Source: Mallotus nudiflorus
Taxonomy: Eukaryota > Streptophyta > Magnoliopsida > Malpighiales > Euphorbiaceae
Assembly (NCBI GenBank): GCA_947683625.1
Contig: CANTUR010000166.1
Span: 7,085,001 to 7,149,000, forward strand
Direction: 5' to 3'
DNA: 64,000 nucleotides
Shown: in pieces, positions 1 to 13,278 of the stretch
Position numbering within the stretch: position 1 is the first letter of the stretch
Layout of the letters: each line of letters opens with the position of its first letter
Notes under the pieces: generated by a model
Told to the model about the DNA's origin: nothing
The model's database searches: none
What the model saw: only the letters and a program-made list of their open reading frames with translations
Made by a program: the position numbers and the translations under genes

Positions 1-2984
1 ATATATATATATATATATGCATCTTCTATATGTCAAATGCAATCAAACATTCATATATAATAAATATATATACAAGCGATTCACACAGATGCTTAAAATC
101 ACTTATATAGTAATAATAATAAAAAAAATATAAGTTTATGAATGATCAAATAGAACCCTATTTAATGCAACCTCGATCGACAATAACATCACTCTAGCCA
201 TACAGGCTCACTTAATTCCAAATAAATTCACTTAATCCATATGGACAGTAGACTGGCCCCAAGACACTAAATCAACCGAGCTCCAGTAGTCTGACTGTCA
301 GTGTGATTGGCCCCGAGACACTTGGTCAACCGAGCTCCAGCAATCACACTATTAATCATATTACATCTCAAATCAATCAATCTCAATCAAATCATAATTT
401 ACCACAAGTAGTTTTCACTCAACCCTAAATCTATTGCACTGGTACGTACACGGTCCTAGTGCTACCCACTAGGTAACACGTTCTTTTGATATCTTTTATT
501 TAAAACAAAACATACATTTGGGAAAATAAATAATGTAGAATGATATTCATAATAACAAAATAAATCATATATATACTAGAAATATACCTAAAATAAATGA
601 AGAATATTTTAAGTATATATATGTCAAATAAATTCAAATCAATCATAAAATATACCAAAAATAAATCAATAATATACTAAAAACATGCTAGGTATATATA
701 TCGAAGATAAATCATACATTTATTTAGAAATATATCAAAAATATACTAAACATTTTAATAAAACAATTTATGAATAAATACAATTAAAAACATATATATT
801 CTAAAACATGCAACTTAAGTGCGATGTATATATAAAATAACAACTTACAAGTTTGCACTCCATGAGACTGGTCTGACGGGCTCGGTCCACTAAATCTCGA
901 TCTCAGTGCAACCAAACAAATAAAATAATAATGAAAATCAGAATAAATCTAACTTAAGCTTCTAGAGAAACTCGATCTAGGATTATAGAACACAGACAGA
1001 CACATAATTTAGAATTGACCTGATGTCATGTTTTACGAGAATTCTATCAAAAATTTTGCAGAGCTTTCTCTGTAAAACGAACATCTCTCTACTAAAAAGT
1101 AGAGCCGGTCTTGTAAGAAAAACACACTTCAAAAACCAAAATTCACATAACCCTCGGTTGGGAACCTGAACTACACAATTTCCCAATCGAGGTACACAAT
1201 TCACCAAAAATCCAAATAATAAAATAAATATATTAAAAATCAATAAATGCCATAAATATCCTCAAAATATCAAAATATAGCATATTTAAGCTTAAAACAC
1301 TAAATATACATAATTTCACAATAATTACATAAAAATTCCAAAATAATAATATAATATTATTAAAAATCAAATTTCTCGATAATTCAATATAAAATAATAA
1401 AAATCACATTTTATATATTCAAATAACTCAAATATATAAACAAAAGTTATAAAAACCGATTTTATTACCAAAATAATATATAATATATTATTTGAAAATA
1501 ATTTTTGAAAATTAATATTAATTAGTTAAAAATAGTAAATAGTTTGTAAAAATCATTTTAATACCTTAAATAATTATAAAAGCAACAGAAATATAATATT
1601 TAACTATAATTATTACAAAAGTACACAATTACCCTAATAATTCAAAATATACATATTATAACTAATATTTCCCAAAAATTCTATAAAAATCATATAAAAT
1701 CATTAAAATTATTTTCTCAATATATAATATACTAATATCAACTAAAACACATTATTAAACAATAATTTCAACAAAAATGCTAATTCAACCCAATAATCTA
1801 ATATTTACATAAACTATAAATATTATTAAAAATTATATAATAATCCTAAAAATTAATTTCTTAACACTAAAATTAATATCAACCTAATATAACACCAAAT
1901 TAATGAAATTTATAATTTAATAAATTAATTTACAAAAATTCAATAAATAATAATAAAATATTCAAAAATTCACAAAAATTAAAATAAATTTCAAAAATTC
2001 AAAAAAAAAATTCCCATGAAGATTAAGCTACTAGAAACAACTTTTGTGAAGGGAGTTTGTGTGAATCATCAAGATCAAACTTTAAAAAAAAATTAGAAAA
2101 CCCTAATGTTTAAGAACTAAAAATCAACAAAACTCACAAAATGGATGATTAGAGCTCAAACCAAGCTTGGGATTGACCTCCTCGGAGCTCCAAGAGTCGA
2201 ATGGCATCGGAATGGTTAGGAAAGGTGGCCGGAGGAGGGAGAACGGTCGAAAAATGGCCTTGTTATCACTGTTGTTGTTTTTGTCGCTGCCGGCGTCAGA
2301 GAAGAAGAAGAAGAGCAGCAGAGCTGGCAGAGGAAGGAGGTGGCCGACAACGAAGAACAGGGAGGCACTCTGATGGCTTCGGAACGGGATAGCAGGAGGG
2401 GAAGACGAAGTTACAGTAGGTGTTTGTGTTTTTGTTTGTTTGAATGTTTGTATGTATGTATATTTGTATATATTTTATTAATAAACTATAAAATATAACT
2501 ATATAATATAATACTATTATACATTAACTCATTCCTCACCACACATTTATAAATATATCTCACACACACACATATACACATGCAATAATAACACAACTCT
2601 AATTATAATATATAAATATAATACATAAAATAACCTTGAAAAAAATAATAATGATAAAACAAACAATATTTATAGAATAATTAAATAATTAAATAATACT
2701 AAAAATTAAGTAAATCAATCAAACAATATAGTACTTAAAATAATAATATTATTAAAATAATAACATTATTAAAATAATAACTTTTTAAAATAACAATAAT
2801 GACATAAACCCTAAATATAAATATATTAACTTCTAAGTACAAACTTACATAAAATAATTACTTTAATATAAAAATAATAATTAATAATCACAAAATAGTA
2901 AAATAATTAAGTTTAACTTTTAAATTTTATTAACATTGCATATCTTGTTTAATATTAAAATAATTTAAAAGCTAGGTTATAAGA
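1..2984 (-). mobile_element. Solo LTR family, copy A (cut by window start)
   Basis: About 3 kb that aligns along its length with 36995-40037 (copy B) and, in reverse complement, with 17474-20944 (C) and 58129-61681 (D). Shared landmarks are the paired CCGAGACAC/GAGCTCCAG blocks at 247-349, the TAGTGGGTAGCAC-type block near 460-480, the ACATCTCTCTACTAAAAA block near 1080 and a GC-rich island at 2180-2400. I assign the minus strand because copy C, read the other way, has a TATA box followed by a CT-rich start region. No gag or pol is present, so this is read as a solo LTR. The outer end of the element lies outside the window. The right end (GGTTATAAGA) has decayed from the TTACA seen in copy B. 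ORFs within the GC-rich island at 2167-2392 have no recognisable domain. Confidence 0.75.
301..349. other. Conserved hairpin in LTR copy A
   Basis: GTGTGATTG (301-309) and CAATCACAC (341-349) form a perfect 9-bp stem around a 31-base loop. A related unit with the same core (GGCCCC-AGACAC-TCAACCGAGCTCCAG) lies just left at 250-292, with AGACT/AGTCT arms. Confidence 0.6.
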
Positions 2985-3109
2985 ATACACAACTAGCTTA
3001 ACATAATGTCTATATTCATTATTATTATTTCCTATAATTGATCGAAGCATCCAGATTCATGGGTTGAAATATTGATGTAGAAACCATAGTTTATTCATAA
3101 GTGCCTAGC

Positions 3110-4445
3110 CACTTCGTTAGAAATTCCCATGGGCCTTGTTCTTTTTGCAACATGATTAGAATCTCCAGATGGGTAGTCTACAAAAGGGTTAGTTAGAGGA
3201 GTCCTTAGATGCTTCAGAGCAGCTATGCCAAGCAACAAAACTCGTCTATCATTATTAAAAAAAAGAAACAAACCACCTTTGCATAAAATATCAACATGAT
3301 AATGCAAAGAAAGACATCTATATCGAACTTAATGCACACTACCTGGGATTAATGGAGCACGTAGCTCAATAGCTCCTCCCCTAGAAACTGGTGGATGAAT
3401 TACAGCAGAAGGATTAGACATCTAACCTGCTAAGGGTGATAGAATTGGTGCTGGTGTAAGTTGAAATGGTTGAATACAAAAAACACAAGCATATTAAGAA
3501 TAGCATAAGCTAATAAAACAGTGTTAAACACAGAAAGGCAAACAACTAACCCCATATGCTCTAAGAGGATGAAATCCTCTAGCTTTTGGTAAGAATTCGA
3601 GCAGTGGATTGTTTGTAAATGATGGAGCCCAAGCACCATTTGGTTATCCACAATGAATGATCCATAAAGAGAGTTTTAATATCTGGATTTGTCCTTGAAT
3701 TTTTACATAGTTGATGCTGCCAATTCAAGCTGTATTTTATACAGAAAATAAATTATTTATTTGTGCAAGAGCATCATATACAAAAAAAAGTAGGTAATGC
3801 CAATAGATATAGAGTTGATACACATTCCAAAAAGAACCAATAATGTCTAAATACACCCTTCTCCAACCTTGTGTTTATTCCATAGCTTACAACAGAAAAA
3901 CACAGTTTTTACATATTTTCTAGATTAAGTACCAAGAAGAAAACAAAATTTTTACAACGTAAAAAATGTGTATCAATACATATTATAATAAAAAAAATTA
4001 TTCCTAAAAGATACGTATAGATAGAAGAAGACAATATAAAAAGGAAAAAAACAAAAAAATATCACATAATGAGGATTTGTAAATTGACAAAGAAGAAAGC
4101 TAAATCCTGATACCGAGGCACTTAGGTTGGGAAACTGCAATTTATCACAAAACAAGGGATTTGCTTCAATAAGCTGCTTGAGTTCCAGCAACATAATTGC
4201 TCTTGCTGACTTTGTATCTCCATATTTTGATAGTTGCTCATTCTCCCTGCGTACCGCAGCAATTTTATTCCAAACGTTGTGGCTATTTCAACTCAAGCTT
4301 TAATACATTAACCCATATCCCTTACCTGTATGATTTCCTTGCAAAGCACCTTATTAAATATGGCAAACACTTTTAGTTGCAGTAAATTGACTTCATCATG
4401 AATACACAGTTGCTCCTGAGATCCTAATACTACCATTTTAGGCCT
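3110..4445 (-). pseudogene. TPL/TPR: TOPLESS-related corepressor gene fragment
   Basis: TOPLESS/TPR proteins are plant transcriptional corepressors that bind EAR-motif partners through an N-terminal LisH-CTLH domain and carry WD40 repeats at the C-terminus. On the minus strand five exon-like blocks follow in family order. 4328-4445 contains LKVFAIFN...KEIIQ. 4095-4290 has RENEQLSKYGDTKSARAIML then LKQLIEANPLFCDKLQFP, the end of the CTLH region. 3548-3736 has LNWQHQLCKN...NPDIKTLF, then NNPLLEFLPKARGFHPL. 3341-3420 has MSNPSAVIHPPVS. 3115-3232 has ALKHLRTP...DYPSGDSNHV...KRTRPMGISNEV. GT/AG borders fit several joins. A stop replaces the Trp expected before MSNPS. The N-terminal LisH exon and all WD40 repeats are missing, so no functional corepressor can be made. 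Copy A of the LTR family lies directly downstream. Identification is by recognised motifs only. Confidence 0.88.
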
Positions 4446-6092
4446 GCATAGTGACTACATTTTAGCAAGTTAGAAGTATAAACTCCATAACAAAGATGTG
4501 CTGAACTTGTCATATTATGAAGACTACTATATTAAATCCAATTTCTTAAGAAAGCTTTTAGATTTCATATGTATTGCTAAAGTTCAAATAAAATTCACTG
4601 CCTATGTAACTCAAACAGCTATAATAGAGGTTAGACTAATAATAATAAATAATAGCTAAATTTGAACTGGTAATCCTTTCAGCGTTTAACATTACAAGCT
4701 AGATTAGCTGCATTAGATTATATTTATGAGCATTTTGGCTTATTTGAATTAAGACAAGTTATATAAATAGTTAATTGATGGTGAAAAAGACCGCAACTTA
4801 GAGATGTACCAATATGAACAATTTCCAAGTCAAATTGGAAAATGCGCCAAATTGGATCAAAATTGTGTGTAGAATGCCAACAGTTGAGTGATGACAATAG
4901 ATAAATCAGTGAAATGCTGTAAATTTTAAATGTGTCCTTACCTTTTGTGAAGCTTGTTTGTCAAAAAGATGCTTTGGAATGGAAAGAAGTATTGCAAGAC
5001 ATAAACCGTAGGGAACTACAAAAAATTTCAATCATGGATTTTTCAGTTCTATTATTGTTACCTAAAAAACCATCTAACATTAACAAAAAAACATGAAATG
5101 AGAAGCTGTAATAAAAATGAGTTTGATCTTCTAATTGGTCTAATCTTTCAATGATTCTCTTTACGCAACCTAAGGACACACTTCTCCATAAACTGTCAAT
5201 ATCTACCTTGCGAGTTGAGGTTGAGAATACAAATTATTTTAATCAACATATCAACTCCAAAATATGTCATCAACGAATCATATCTAAGATATCTGCTCGA
5301 TGATGATTTATTCTTTTTGTGGGGAGTTTTTGCAATAACATAAGTACGACACATCACAAGATCCTGCTAACCAAACAATCCCACCAAACTTGCCACTAAA
5401 ACTCTCAAATTGAATAGGGTTTATCGAGAGAAATTGGAACATTATGGTTTTAATAAAGGCGATGCCTTCTTTTATACTACCATATCAACGACACCAAGAA
5501 GGACCTAATTATATATTTGTGTTTAGAGATTTTATTATTTGTGTTTAATATCAAGCAAAAAAATTACAATAAAGTAAAAGAAGAAGGAGGAAAATTTCAA
5601 ACACACCGCCAATAAAAGAGGGTGCAAAAGAAATTAATAGTGCAAAGATTTCCTAAGCATACAATTTCTTTTAGCAGAAAATGCCATAAAATTGCAACTT
5701 GAGATTAGAAAAATATAGAACTCACATCTTCAATGGATTCAAGGTAATGTTGAACTCCACTCTTGAATTTAGATAGATTTTGGGGAAAGCCAACTATTTT
5801 TCTTTATGATATTAGAAGGCTCTACACGATAAAAAAAAGAGAAGGCAAAGGAGATTGATTTTGGGGGAAAGGTTAAGATAGTCCCCGGATTGCATGTAAT
5901 CATAGAGAATAGCCATTGTTTCAAAAATTGAGTGGGAATAAATGGAGAATGGGTGAGAAAAAATAAAATACTTTTAAATATTTTTAATAGAAAAATATTG
6001 TGAATTTTTAAAATTTAACATATAAACGTTTAGAGATAAATATTGAAATATGAGGAATGGTACATTTTAGTTGAAGGACTTTAAAGCTCACA

Positions 6093-6129
<37 letters not shown>

Positions 6130-6409
6130 TTTTTCTTTTCCCTAGTAACATACTGATATATTGACTATCATAATTATTGAAAAAAGTCAATTATTAAATT
6201 TATTTTAATAATTATTTTTAGCAAATATAAACATAACAATGTATTATTATCTATATTAATAAATGTATGAAATCTTAAATTCATCAATTTACTCCAAATT
6301 TACAAGAAAAAGGCTATCTCTCCCATGAAATTTATAAATTCGATGAATGTCTATTTGACTAAATGAGATAAAAAATTTAAATCCTTAGAAAATGTAACTT
6401 GGAATTATA
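4446..6409. other. AT-rich non-coding stretch, upstream side of TOPLESS fragment
   Basis: No gene could be supported. The minus-strand ORF around 4961-5215 (DSLWRSVSLGCVKRIIERLD) looks exon-like but matches no family I recognise and is not part of TOPLESS. A (TA)n run lies at 6099-6127. The same stretch recurs at 10266-12239 with small differences. Confidence 0.5.
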
Positions 6410-9400
6410 TCTATTAATATATATAAAGTTGGGTTCTAATTTCATTGTAGATGAACAGTAAAAATAAAGAGACTTTAATTTTGTTAAAATCACAAATTTA
6501 CTACCACTTGCATCCTATATACAAAATGACATTGTTTGAGTAAAAAGTCATAATTGCTCTTAGTTTAGTAGAAAACGTTGTCATTTTAAAGATAGGTTTC
6601 TCAACCAAAGATGCTCCCACTGATCTTAATTACTTTCTTGCCCTTAAATTTATTATATGTGTTGTTGTTTCATTAGGCAAAGCTGTCATTTCCAACAAAG
6701 TTGTTGGCCTAATTTTTTTTAGGCTATTCTCATTTTCTTTACCGTCTTATTCTCAGCCGTCTCTCCTTCTCACTATCCCCTATTCTCCCTCTCATCCTTT
6801 CGTTCTCTTTACTTTCTTCATGGTTGTCTTCGATCTCTTTTTTGTTTGTCCCTCTCATTCTGCATGTTTTTGTTTTTCCTATTTTTTGTTCTAGCCCAAC
6901 GTCTATTTTCTTGCAAAAAACAATTGCATGGATTTTTTTGACTAGGATTGTGCTCTTGATGTTTGCAATTTTTTTCCCTTCTACATATGTTGGAGTTCGA
7001 GATTTTTCCCTTTTTGATGGTTATTCAGAAGGTTGGTTGTTATTTTTCCCTTCCATTATTTTTGCTTTTGTTTTAGATTCACGTTTGTTATATTGCATGT
7101 ATTGTTATTTCTCTCCTTTGCAAATTTTTTAATTTGCCTTTTGCTTCCTCTTATAGTACTATTTCTTAGATAGTTTTTCAAATTTTCCATTTTTTGTTTG
7201 AAGTCTTTAATTTTTTGAAGAAGGAAATTGTTGTGATTATAACTGAAATACATACATACATACATATATATATATATATACTTTGTTTTTGTTTTCCTTT
7301 ATTTGTATTCCTATTTTTTTCGGAATTTGTCATTTGCTTTTTTTTATTATTGATCAATTCACCAATTGATTTAAGAAATGAAGTTGGTTTTTAAATATAT
7401 ATAGTTCAAATTTTTTATGGTTATGTTAATTGATAATTTGGTTTTGTTGTTTCTTCAGAATTGATGAATGTGGTTTATCTCCACTGACTGTTGAGGCACT
7501 TATAGCAGTTGTTTGCATTCAAATGGCCTGGGTGCAAGAGGCTACTTTGTCTGTTTGCCTTGAGGGTATGTTAGTTGTGGCTTTTGTTCCATTATCAATT
7601 TTGCAAATTATTTGTAGCAATTTAGTCCATCATTTTATGACTCAGTATGTAGTAGAACCTTTGTCTATCACATGGCATAATCTTTAAATTTTAATACCCT
7701 AGGCATTCTTTTGAAGATGCTATATGCTAAGCAAAGGTGCAAAACCCTCACTTGAAAAAGTGCAACACTTTTTGTTCATATCTTATTTAGAATTGATCTT
7801 ATTTTCCCTCTCTGTTTCTTTTCACTTTTTTTTTAAAAAAAATTCAGCATGTCTTATGCAAGTGTCCTTTATGCGGTTTTTAATTAAGATTTTTTGTTGT
7901 TTTTGTTTTCCTTTTTTCCCTTCAAAATTATTTTCCTCAAGCCAATGGTTCGCTATGATGATTGAATGTTTTCTTTGCGATGTTTGTGATTATTAAATTA
8001 CATTAACACTAGTAGAAGGAAAGAAATGAGCCTTTTAATTTGCTTTTTTTTTTTTAAAGAGAAAAGTAAGATCAGGATAAAAAATGAACTGTGATTTGTT
8101 GTTGGTGCATATTAAATTTTCGGACTAGAGAATGTTTTATGGTTGTTGATGGTTCAGTCTAGTTTTGTTTGATTGTTCTATTTTCTTCGATGTTTTTTCT
8201 TTCAATCTGCAAAATTTTTCCATGTATTTTTTGACTCAATGAAATAGTACATTGTTTTTTCATATTAAATGTTTCGACTTGCTTTGTATTTTTTTGAGTT
8301 TTTTTTTGACAATTTTTATGTTGTAAAATATTTATATAGTTACTAAGTTGACAGATTATTTGTGTTTAATTGTTCTTAGCGATTAATTTAAAGAGGTCAT
8401 TATTTTTTCCATTTGGTTTTTTGTTAGATAATTTGATTATCTTTCATTTGCAAGATGGTTAGTGCATTTTTTCAATATGAATTTGGCATTTTTTTCATAT
8501 GGCCTACAATTATGTTTATTCTTAGTATGAATATGATTTTTTTTTTTCTTCTTTGTTTTTTTTCCACTTTTTTTTTTTTTTTTTAAAAGAAATTTATACA
8601 GCATGTCATTCTAACCTGCTAACCTCAACATATGTTTTTTATGTTTTTTTCGTTTTGTTTTTATTCTAATTTTGTTTTCCCTTTTTCCTTTAAATTTATT
8701 TTTCCCAAGCCAAAAGTTAGATTTGATTATTGGCCAAAAAATTAGTTTTTTTTTTTTTTTTAAAAAAAGACCATGGAAAAAATATAATGTTGATTGTTAT
8801 TGGAGTAGCTTGAACTTTCAAATTTTAGAAATAAGTGTTTTTATGTTTGGTGTTAGTTCAATATGATTTTATTTGATTGTTTTGTTTTTTACAGTATGCT
8901 TTTTCTTTTAATCTGGACAATTTTCCATGTATTTGCTAATTCAATTAAATATTTCATTGTGTTTTCATATTAAATGCTAAGGCATTATGCTATGTATAAT
9001 ATTTTTTTCTTCTCTATCATCTCTTTATTTTATTTTTTTTGTTTTTCTTTGCATATAATGTGTTGATTGTGTTTTTTTTACTGGCTTTGCATAATTGTTT
9101 TCTAAGTTGTTCATTTTGTTTCAGCTTATGGTTCTATTGTTGTTTTTAATTAGTTCTTTCGCATAATATTAAAAAATATATTTAACTTTATTATTCCTCA
9201 ATTTTTTTTAATTGTAGTTTTTCCCTTGACTTTGTTTTTCACCCTGATTATTTATTTTACGTGCTGATATACTTTTGTGATTATATTAATATATAAAATT
9301 ATTTTTCTCTTCTGCATATTTTTAGAAAAAAACTTATCAGGTTCTATTTCTATGTTTGTTTTACCTCCTCTCTCCCATTTTCTCTTCCTTCTTACCGTTT

Positions 9401-9661
9401 ATTCTTCCTTGGTTTTTTCCTTAAAATTTGATTTTGCTTTGCCATCTTATATACACATTGTAATTAATTATAGTTTACATGAAGTTATGTAGGATAACTA
9501 ATTTATCATCATTTAAGTGTAATGTATTTTTGAATATATATTTTGTTTTTTTCAGAACAAAACTTCATGTGATATTGCAAGTGATTTTATTTTCAAAAAC
9601 ATTTGATTAGCTATTTTATGATTGTATTGCTGTTTTGATTAGGAAAAAATATAATTTAATT
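6410..9661 (+). mobile_element. Helitron 1 left end, duplicated copy
   Basis: Starts TCTATTAATATATATAAAG at 6410, preceded by A, as expected for a Helitron 5' terminus inserted between A and T. The element is cut at 9661 by the tandem-duplication junction, so only 3.25 kb is present. It contains a CT-rich leader-like tract (6720-6830) and the DEAD-box exon at 7459-7565. The remainder (7566-9661) is T-rich, intron-like and without recognisable coding sequence. Confidence 0.6.
7459..7565 (+). pseudogene. DEAD-box RNA helicase exon (Q motif), copy 1
   Basis: A 107-base exon bounded by TTCTTCAG and GTATG encodes IDECGLSPLTVEAL then QMAWVQEATLSVCLEG. This matches the Q-motif region of plant DEAD-box ATP-dependent RNA helicases of the RH25/26/31 group, in which the Q motif recognises adenine just ahead of the Walker A motif. 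The next exon, with the GTGKT-type Walker A, and motifs II-VI were not found in the following 2 kb, so this is an isolated captured or stranded exon. It lies inside the Helitron left end in the same orientation as the Rep gene, which suggests gene-fragment capture. Splice sites look intact. The exact paralogue cannot be settled from about 35 residues. Confidence 0.75.
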
Positions 9662-9934
9662 ACATTCCAAAAAGAACCAATAATGTCTAATTACACCCTT
9701 CTCCAACCTTGTGTTTATTCCATAGCTTACAACACAAAAACACAGTTTTTACATATTTTCTAGATTAAGTACCAAGAAGAAAACAAAATTTTTACAACGT
9801 AAAAAATGTATATCAATACATATTATAATAAAAAAAATTATTCCTAAAAGATACGTATAGATAGAAGAAGACAATATAAAAAGGAAAAAAACAAAAAAAT
9901 ATCACATAATGAGGATTTGTAAATTGACAAAGAA

Positions 9935-10265
9935 GAAAGCTAAATCCTGATACTGAGGCACTGAGGTTGGGAAACTGCAATTTATCACAAAACAAGGGAT
10001 TTGCTTCAATAAGCTGCTTGAGTTCCAGCAACATAATTGCTCTTGCTGACTTTGTGTCTCCATATTTTGATAGTTGCTCATTCTCCCTGCGTACCGCAGC
10101 AATTTTATTCCAAATGTTGTGGCTATTTCAACCCATATCCCCTACCTGTATGATTTCCTTGCAAGGCTCCTTATTAAATATGGCAAACACTTTTAGTTGC
10201 AGTAAATTGACTTCATCATGAATACACAGTTGCTCCTGAGATCCTAATACTACCATTTTAGGCCT
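9935..10265 (-). pseudogene. TPL/TPR: TOPLESS fragment, duplicated CTLH exons
   Basis: The tandem duplication carries only the two upstream exon blocks of the TOPLESS fragment: the LKVF...KEIIQ block at 10148-10265 and the NEQLSKYGDTKSARAIMLLE block at 9935-10110, which ends KLQFPNLSAS. The downstream proline-rich exons lie left of the duplication breakpoint and are absent here. The copy differs from the first by scattered substitutions, for example in the codons around the lost splice junction near 10130. It is a fragment of a fragment with no product expected. Confidence 0.85.
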
Positions 10266-12239
10266 GCATAGTGACTACATTTTAGCAAATTAGAAGTATA
10301 AACTCCATAACAAAGATGTGCTGAACTTGTCATATTATGAAGACTACTATATTAAATCCAATTTCTTAAGAAAGCTTTTTAGATTTCATATGTATTGCTA
10401 AAGTTCAAATAAAATTCACTGCCTATGTAACTCAAACAGCTATAATAGAGGTTAGACTACTAATAATAATAAATAATAGCTAAATTTGAACTGGTAATCC
10501 TTTCAGCGTTTAACATTACAAGCTAGATTAGCTGCATTAGATTATATTTATGAGCATTTTGGCTTATTTGAATCAAGACAAGTTATATAAATAGTCCCAA
10601 TATGATATCTAAGGGGATTCAATTGATGGTGAAAAAGACCGCAACTTAGAGATGTACCAATATGAACAATTTCCAAGTCAAATTGGAAAATGCGCCAAAT
10701 TGGATCAAAATTGTGTGTAGAATGCCAACAGTTGAGTGATGACAATAAATAAATCAGTGAAATGCTATAAATTTTAAATGTGTCCTTACCTTTTGTGAAG
10801 CTTGTTTGTCAAAAAGATGCTTTGGAATGGAAAGAAGTATTGCAAGACAAAAACCGTAGGGAACTACAAAAAATTTCAATCATGGATTTTTCAATTCTAT
10901 TATTGTTACCTAAAAAACCATCAACATTAACAAAAAAAACATGAAAATGAGAAGCTGTAATAAAAATGAGTTTGATCTTCTAATTGGTCTGATCTTTCAA
11001 TGATTCTCTTTACGCAACCTAAGGACACACTTCTCCATAAACTGTCAATATTTACCTTGCGAGTTGAGGTTGAGAATACAACTTATTTTAATCAATAAAT
11101 CAACTCCAAAATATGTCATCAACGAATCATCTCTAAGATATCTGCTCGATGATGATTTATTCTTTTTGTGGGGAGTTTTTGCAATAACATAAGTACGACA
11201 CATCACAAGATCCTGCTAACCAAACAATCCCACCAAACTTACCACTAAAACTCTCAAATTGAATAGGGTTTATCGAGAGAAATTGGAACATTATGGTTTT
11301 AATAAAGGCGATGCCTTCTTTTATACTACCACATCAACGACACCAAAAAGGACCTAATTATATATTTCTGTCTAGAGATTTTATTATTTGTGTTTAATAT
11401 CAAGCAAAAAAATTACAATAAAGTAAAAGAAGAAGGAGGAAAATTTCAAACACACCACCAATAAAAGGGGTCCAAAAGAAATTAATAGTGCAAAGATTTC
11501 CTAAGCATACAATTTCTTTTAGCAGAAAATGCCATAAAATTGCAACTTGAGATTAGAAAAATATAGAACTCACATCTTCAATGGATTCAAGGAATGTTGA
11601 ACTCCACTCTTAAATTTAGATAGATTTTGGGGAAAGCCAACTAGTTTTCTTTATGATATCAGAAGGCTCTACACGATAAAAAAGAGAAGGCAAAGGAGAT
11701 TGATTTTGGGGGAAAGGTTAAGATAGTCCCCAGATTGCATGTAATCATAGAGAATAACGATTGTTTCAAAAATTGAGTGGGAATAAACGGAGAATGGATG
11801 AGAAAAAATAAAATACTTTTAAATATTTTTAATAGAAAAATATTGTGAATTTTTAAAATTTAACACATAAGCGTTTAGAGATAAATATTGAAATATGAGG
11901 AATGGTACATTTCAGTTGAAGGATTTTAAAACTCAACATTTAATATATATATATATAGATTTTTCTTTTCCCTAGTAACATACTGATATATTGACTATCA
12001 TAATTATTGAAAAAAATCAATTATTAAATTTATTTTAATAATTATTTTTAGCAAATATAAACGTAACAATGTATTATTATCTATATTAATAAATGTATGA
12101 AATCTTAAATTCATCAATTTACTCCAAATTTACAAGAAAAAGTCTATCTCTCCCATGAAATTTATAAATTCGATGAATGTCTATTTGACTAAATGAGATA
12201 AAAACTTTAAATCCTTAGAAAATGTAACTTGGAATTATG
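10266..12239. other. AT-rich non-coding stretch, duplicate of 4446-6409
   Basis: Same content as 4446-6409 with scattered substitutions and indels. The (TA)n run is shorter here (11944-11956). No gene recognised. Confidence 0.6.
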
Positions 12240-12809
12240 TCTATTAATATATATAAAGTTGGGTTCTAATTTCATTGTAGATGAACAGTAAAAATAAAGA
12301 GGCTTCAATTTTGTTAAAATCACAAATTTGCCACCCCTTGCATCCTATATACAAAATGACATTGTTTGAGTAAAAAGTCAGTATTGCTCTTAGTTTAGTA
12401 GAAAACGTTGTCATTTTAAAGATAGGTTTCTTTGCCAAAGATGCTCCCACTGATCTTAATTACTTTCTTGCCCTTAAATTTATTATATGTGTTGTTGTTT
12501 CATTGGGCAAAGCTGTCATTTCCAACAAAGTTGTTGGCCTAATTTTTTTTAGGCTATTCTCATTTTCTTTACCGTCTTATTCTCAGCCGCCTCTCCTTCT
12601 CACTATCCCCTATTCACCCTCTCATCCTTTCGTTCTCTTTACTTTCTTCATGGTTGTCTTCGATCTCTTTTTTGTTTGTCCCTTTCATTCTGCATGTTTT
12701 TGTTTTTCCTATTTTTTGTTCTAGCCCAACGTCTATTTCCTTGCAAAAAACAATTGCATGGATTTTTTTGACTAGGATTGTGCTCTTGATGTTTGCAATT
12801 TTTTTCCCT

Positions 12810-12925
12810 TCGAGTTCGAGATTTTTCCCTTTTTGATGGTTATTCAGAAGGTTGGTTGTTATTTTTCCCTTCCATTATTTTTGCTTTTGTTTTAGATTCA
12901 CGTTTGTTATATTGCATGTATTGTT
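12810..12925 (+). repeat. Helitron-internal repeat 'A', left copy
   Basis: The stretch around GAGTTCGAGATTTTTCCC and GGTTGGTTGTTATTTTTCCC recurs near the right end of the Helitron at 44440-44585, and at 6981-7090 through the tandem duplication. Confidence 0.7.
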
Positions 12926-13278
12926 ATTTCTCTCCTTTGCAAATTTTTTAATTTGCCTTTTGCTTCCTCTTTTAGTACTATTTGTTAGATAGTTTTTCAA
13001 AATTTTCCATTTTTTGTTTGAAGTCTTTAATTTTTTGAAGAAGGAAATTGTTGTGATTATAACTGAAATACATACATACATACATATATATATATATATA
13101 CTTTGTTTTTGTTTTCCTTTATTTGTATTCCTATTTTTTTCGGAATTTGTCATTTGCTTTTTTTTATTATTGATCAATTCACCAATTGATTTAAGAAATG
13201 AAGTTGGTTTTTAAATATATATAGTTCAAATTTTTTATGGTTATGTTAATTGATAATTTGGTTTTGTTGTTTCTTCAG

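Larger units (their letters stand above)
3822..9661. repeat. Tandem duplication, unit 1 (5840 bp)
   Basis: Base 3822 aligns with 9662 and 9661 with 15481, giving two directly abutting units with no visible homology at the breakpoints. The unit holds the CTLH exons of the TOPLESS fragment, about 2 kb of non-coding DNA, and the left end of Helitron 1 including the DEAD-box exon. The left 3.36 kb differs from unit 2 by many substitutions and indels. The right 2481 bp (7181-9661) look identical to 13001-15481. Confidence 0.95.

Noticed and set aside
3973..4194. 73-residue minus-strand ORF with a Phe/Tyr-rich tail as a membrane protein
   Set aside because: The first 30 residues are the TOPLESS CTLH exon; the hydrophobic tail is intron read-through after the donor site.
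6824..7132. 102-residue Phe-rich ORF at 6824 (and 12654) as a membrane protein gene
   Set aside because: T-rich leader and intron-like sequence of the Helitron. The duplicated copy is truncated by a small deletion with no sign of frame conservation.
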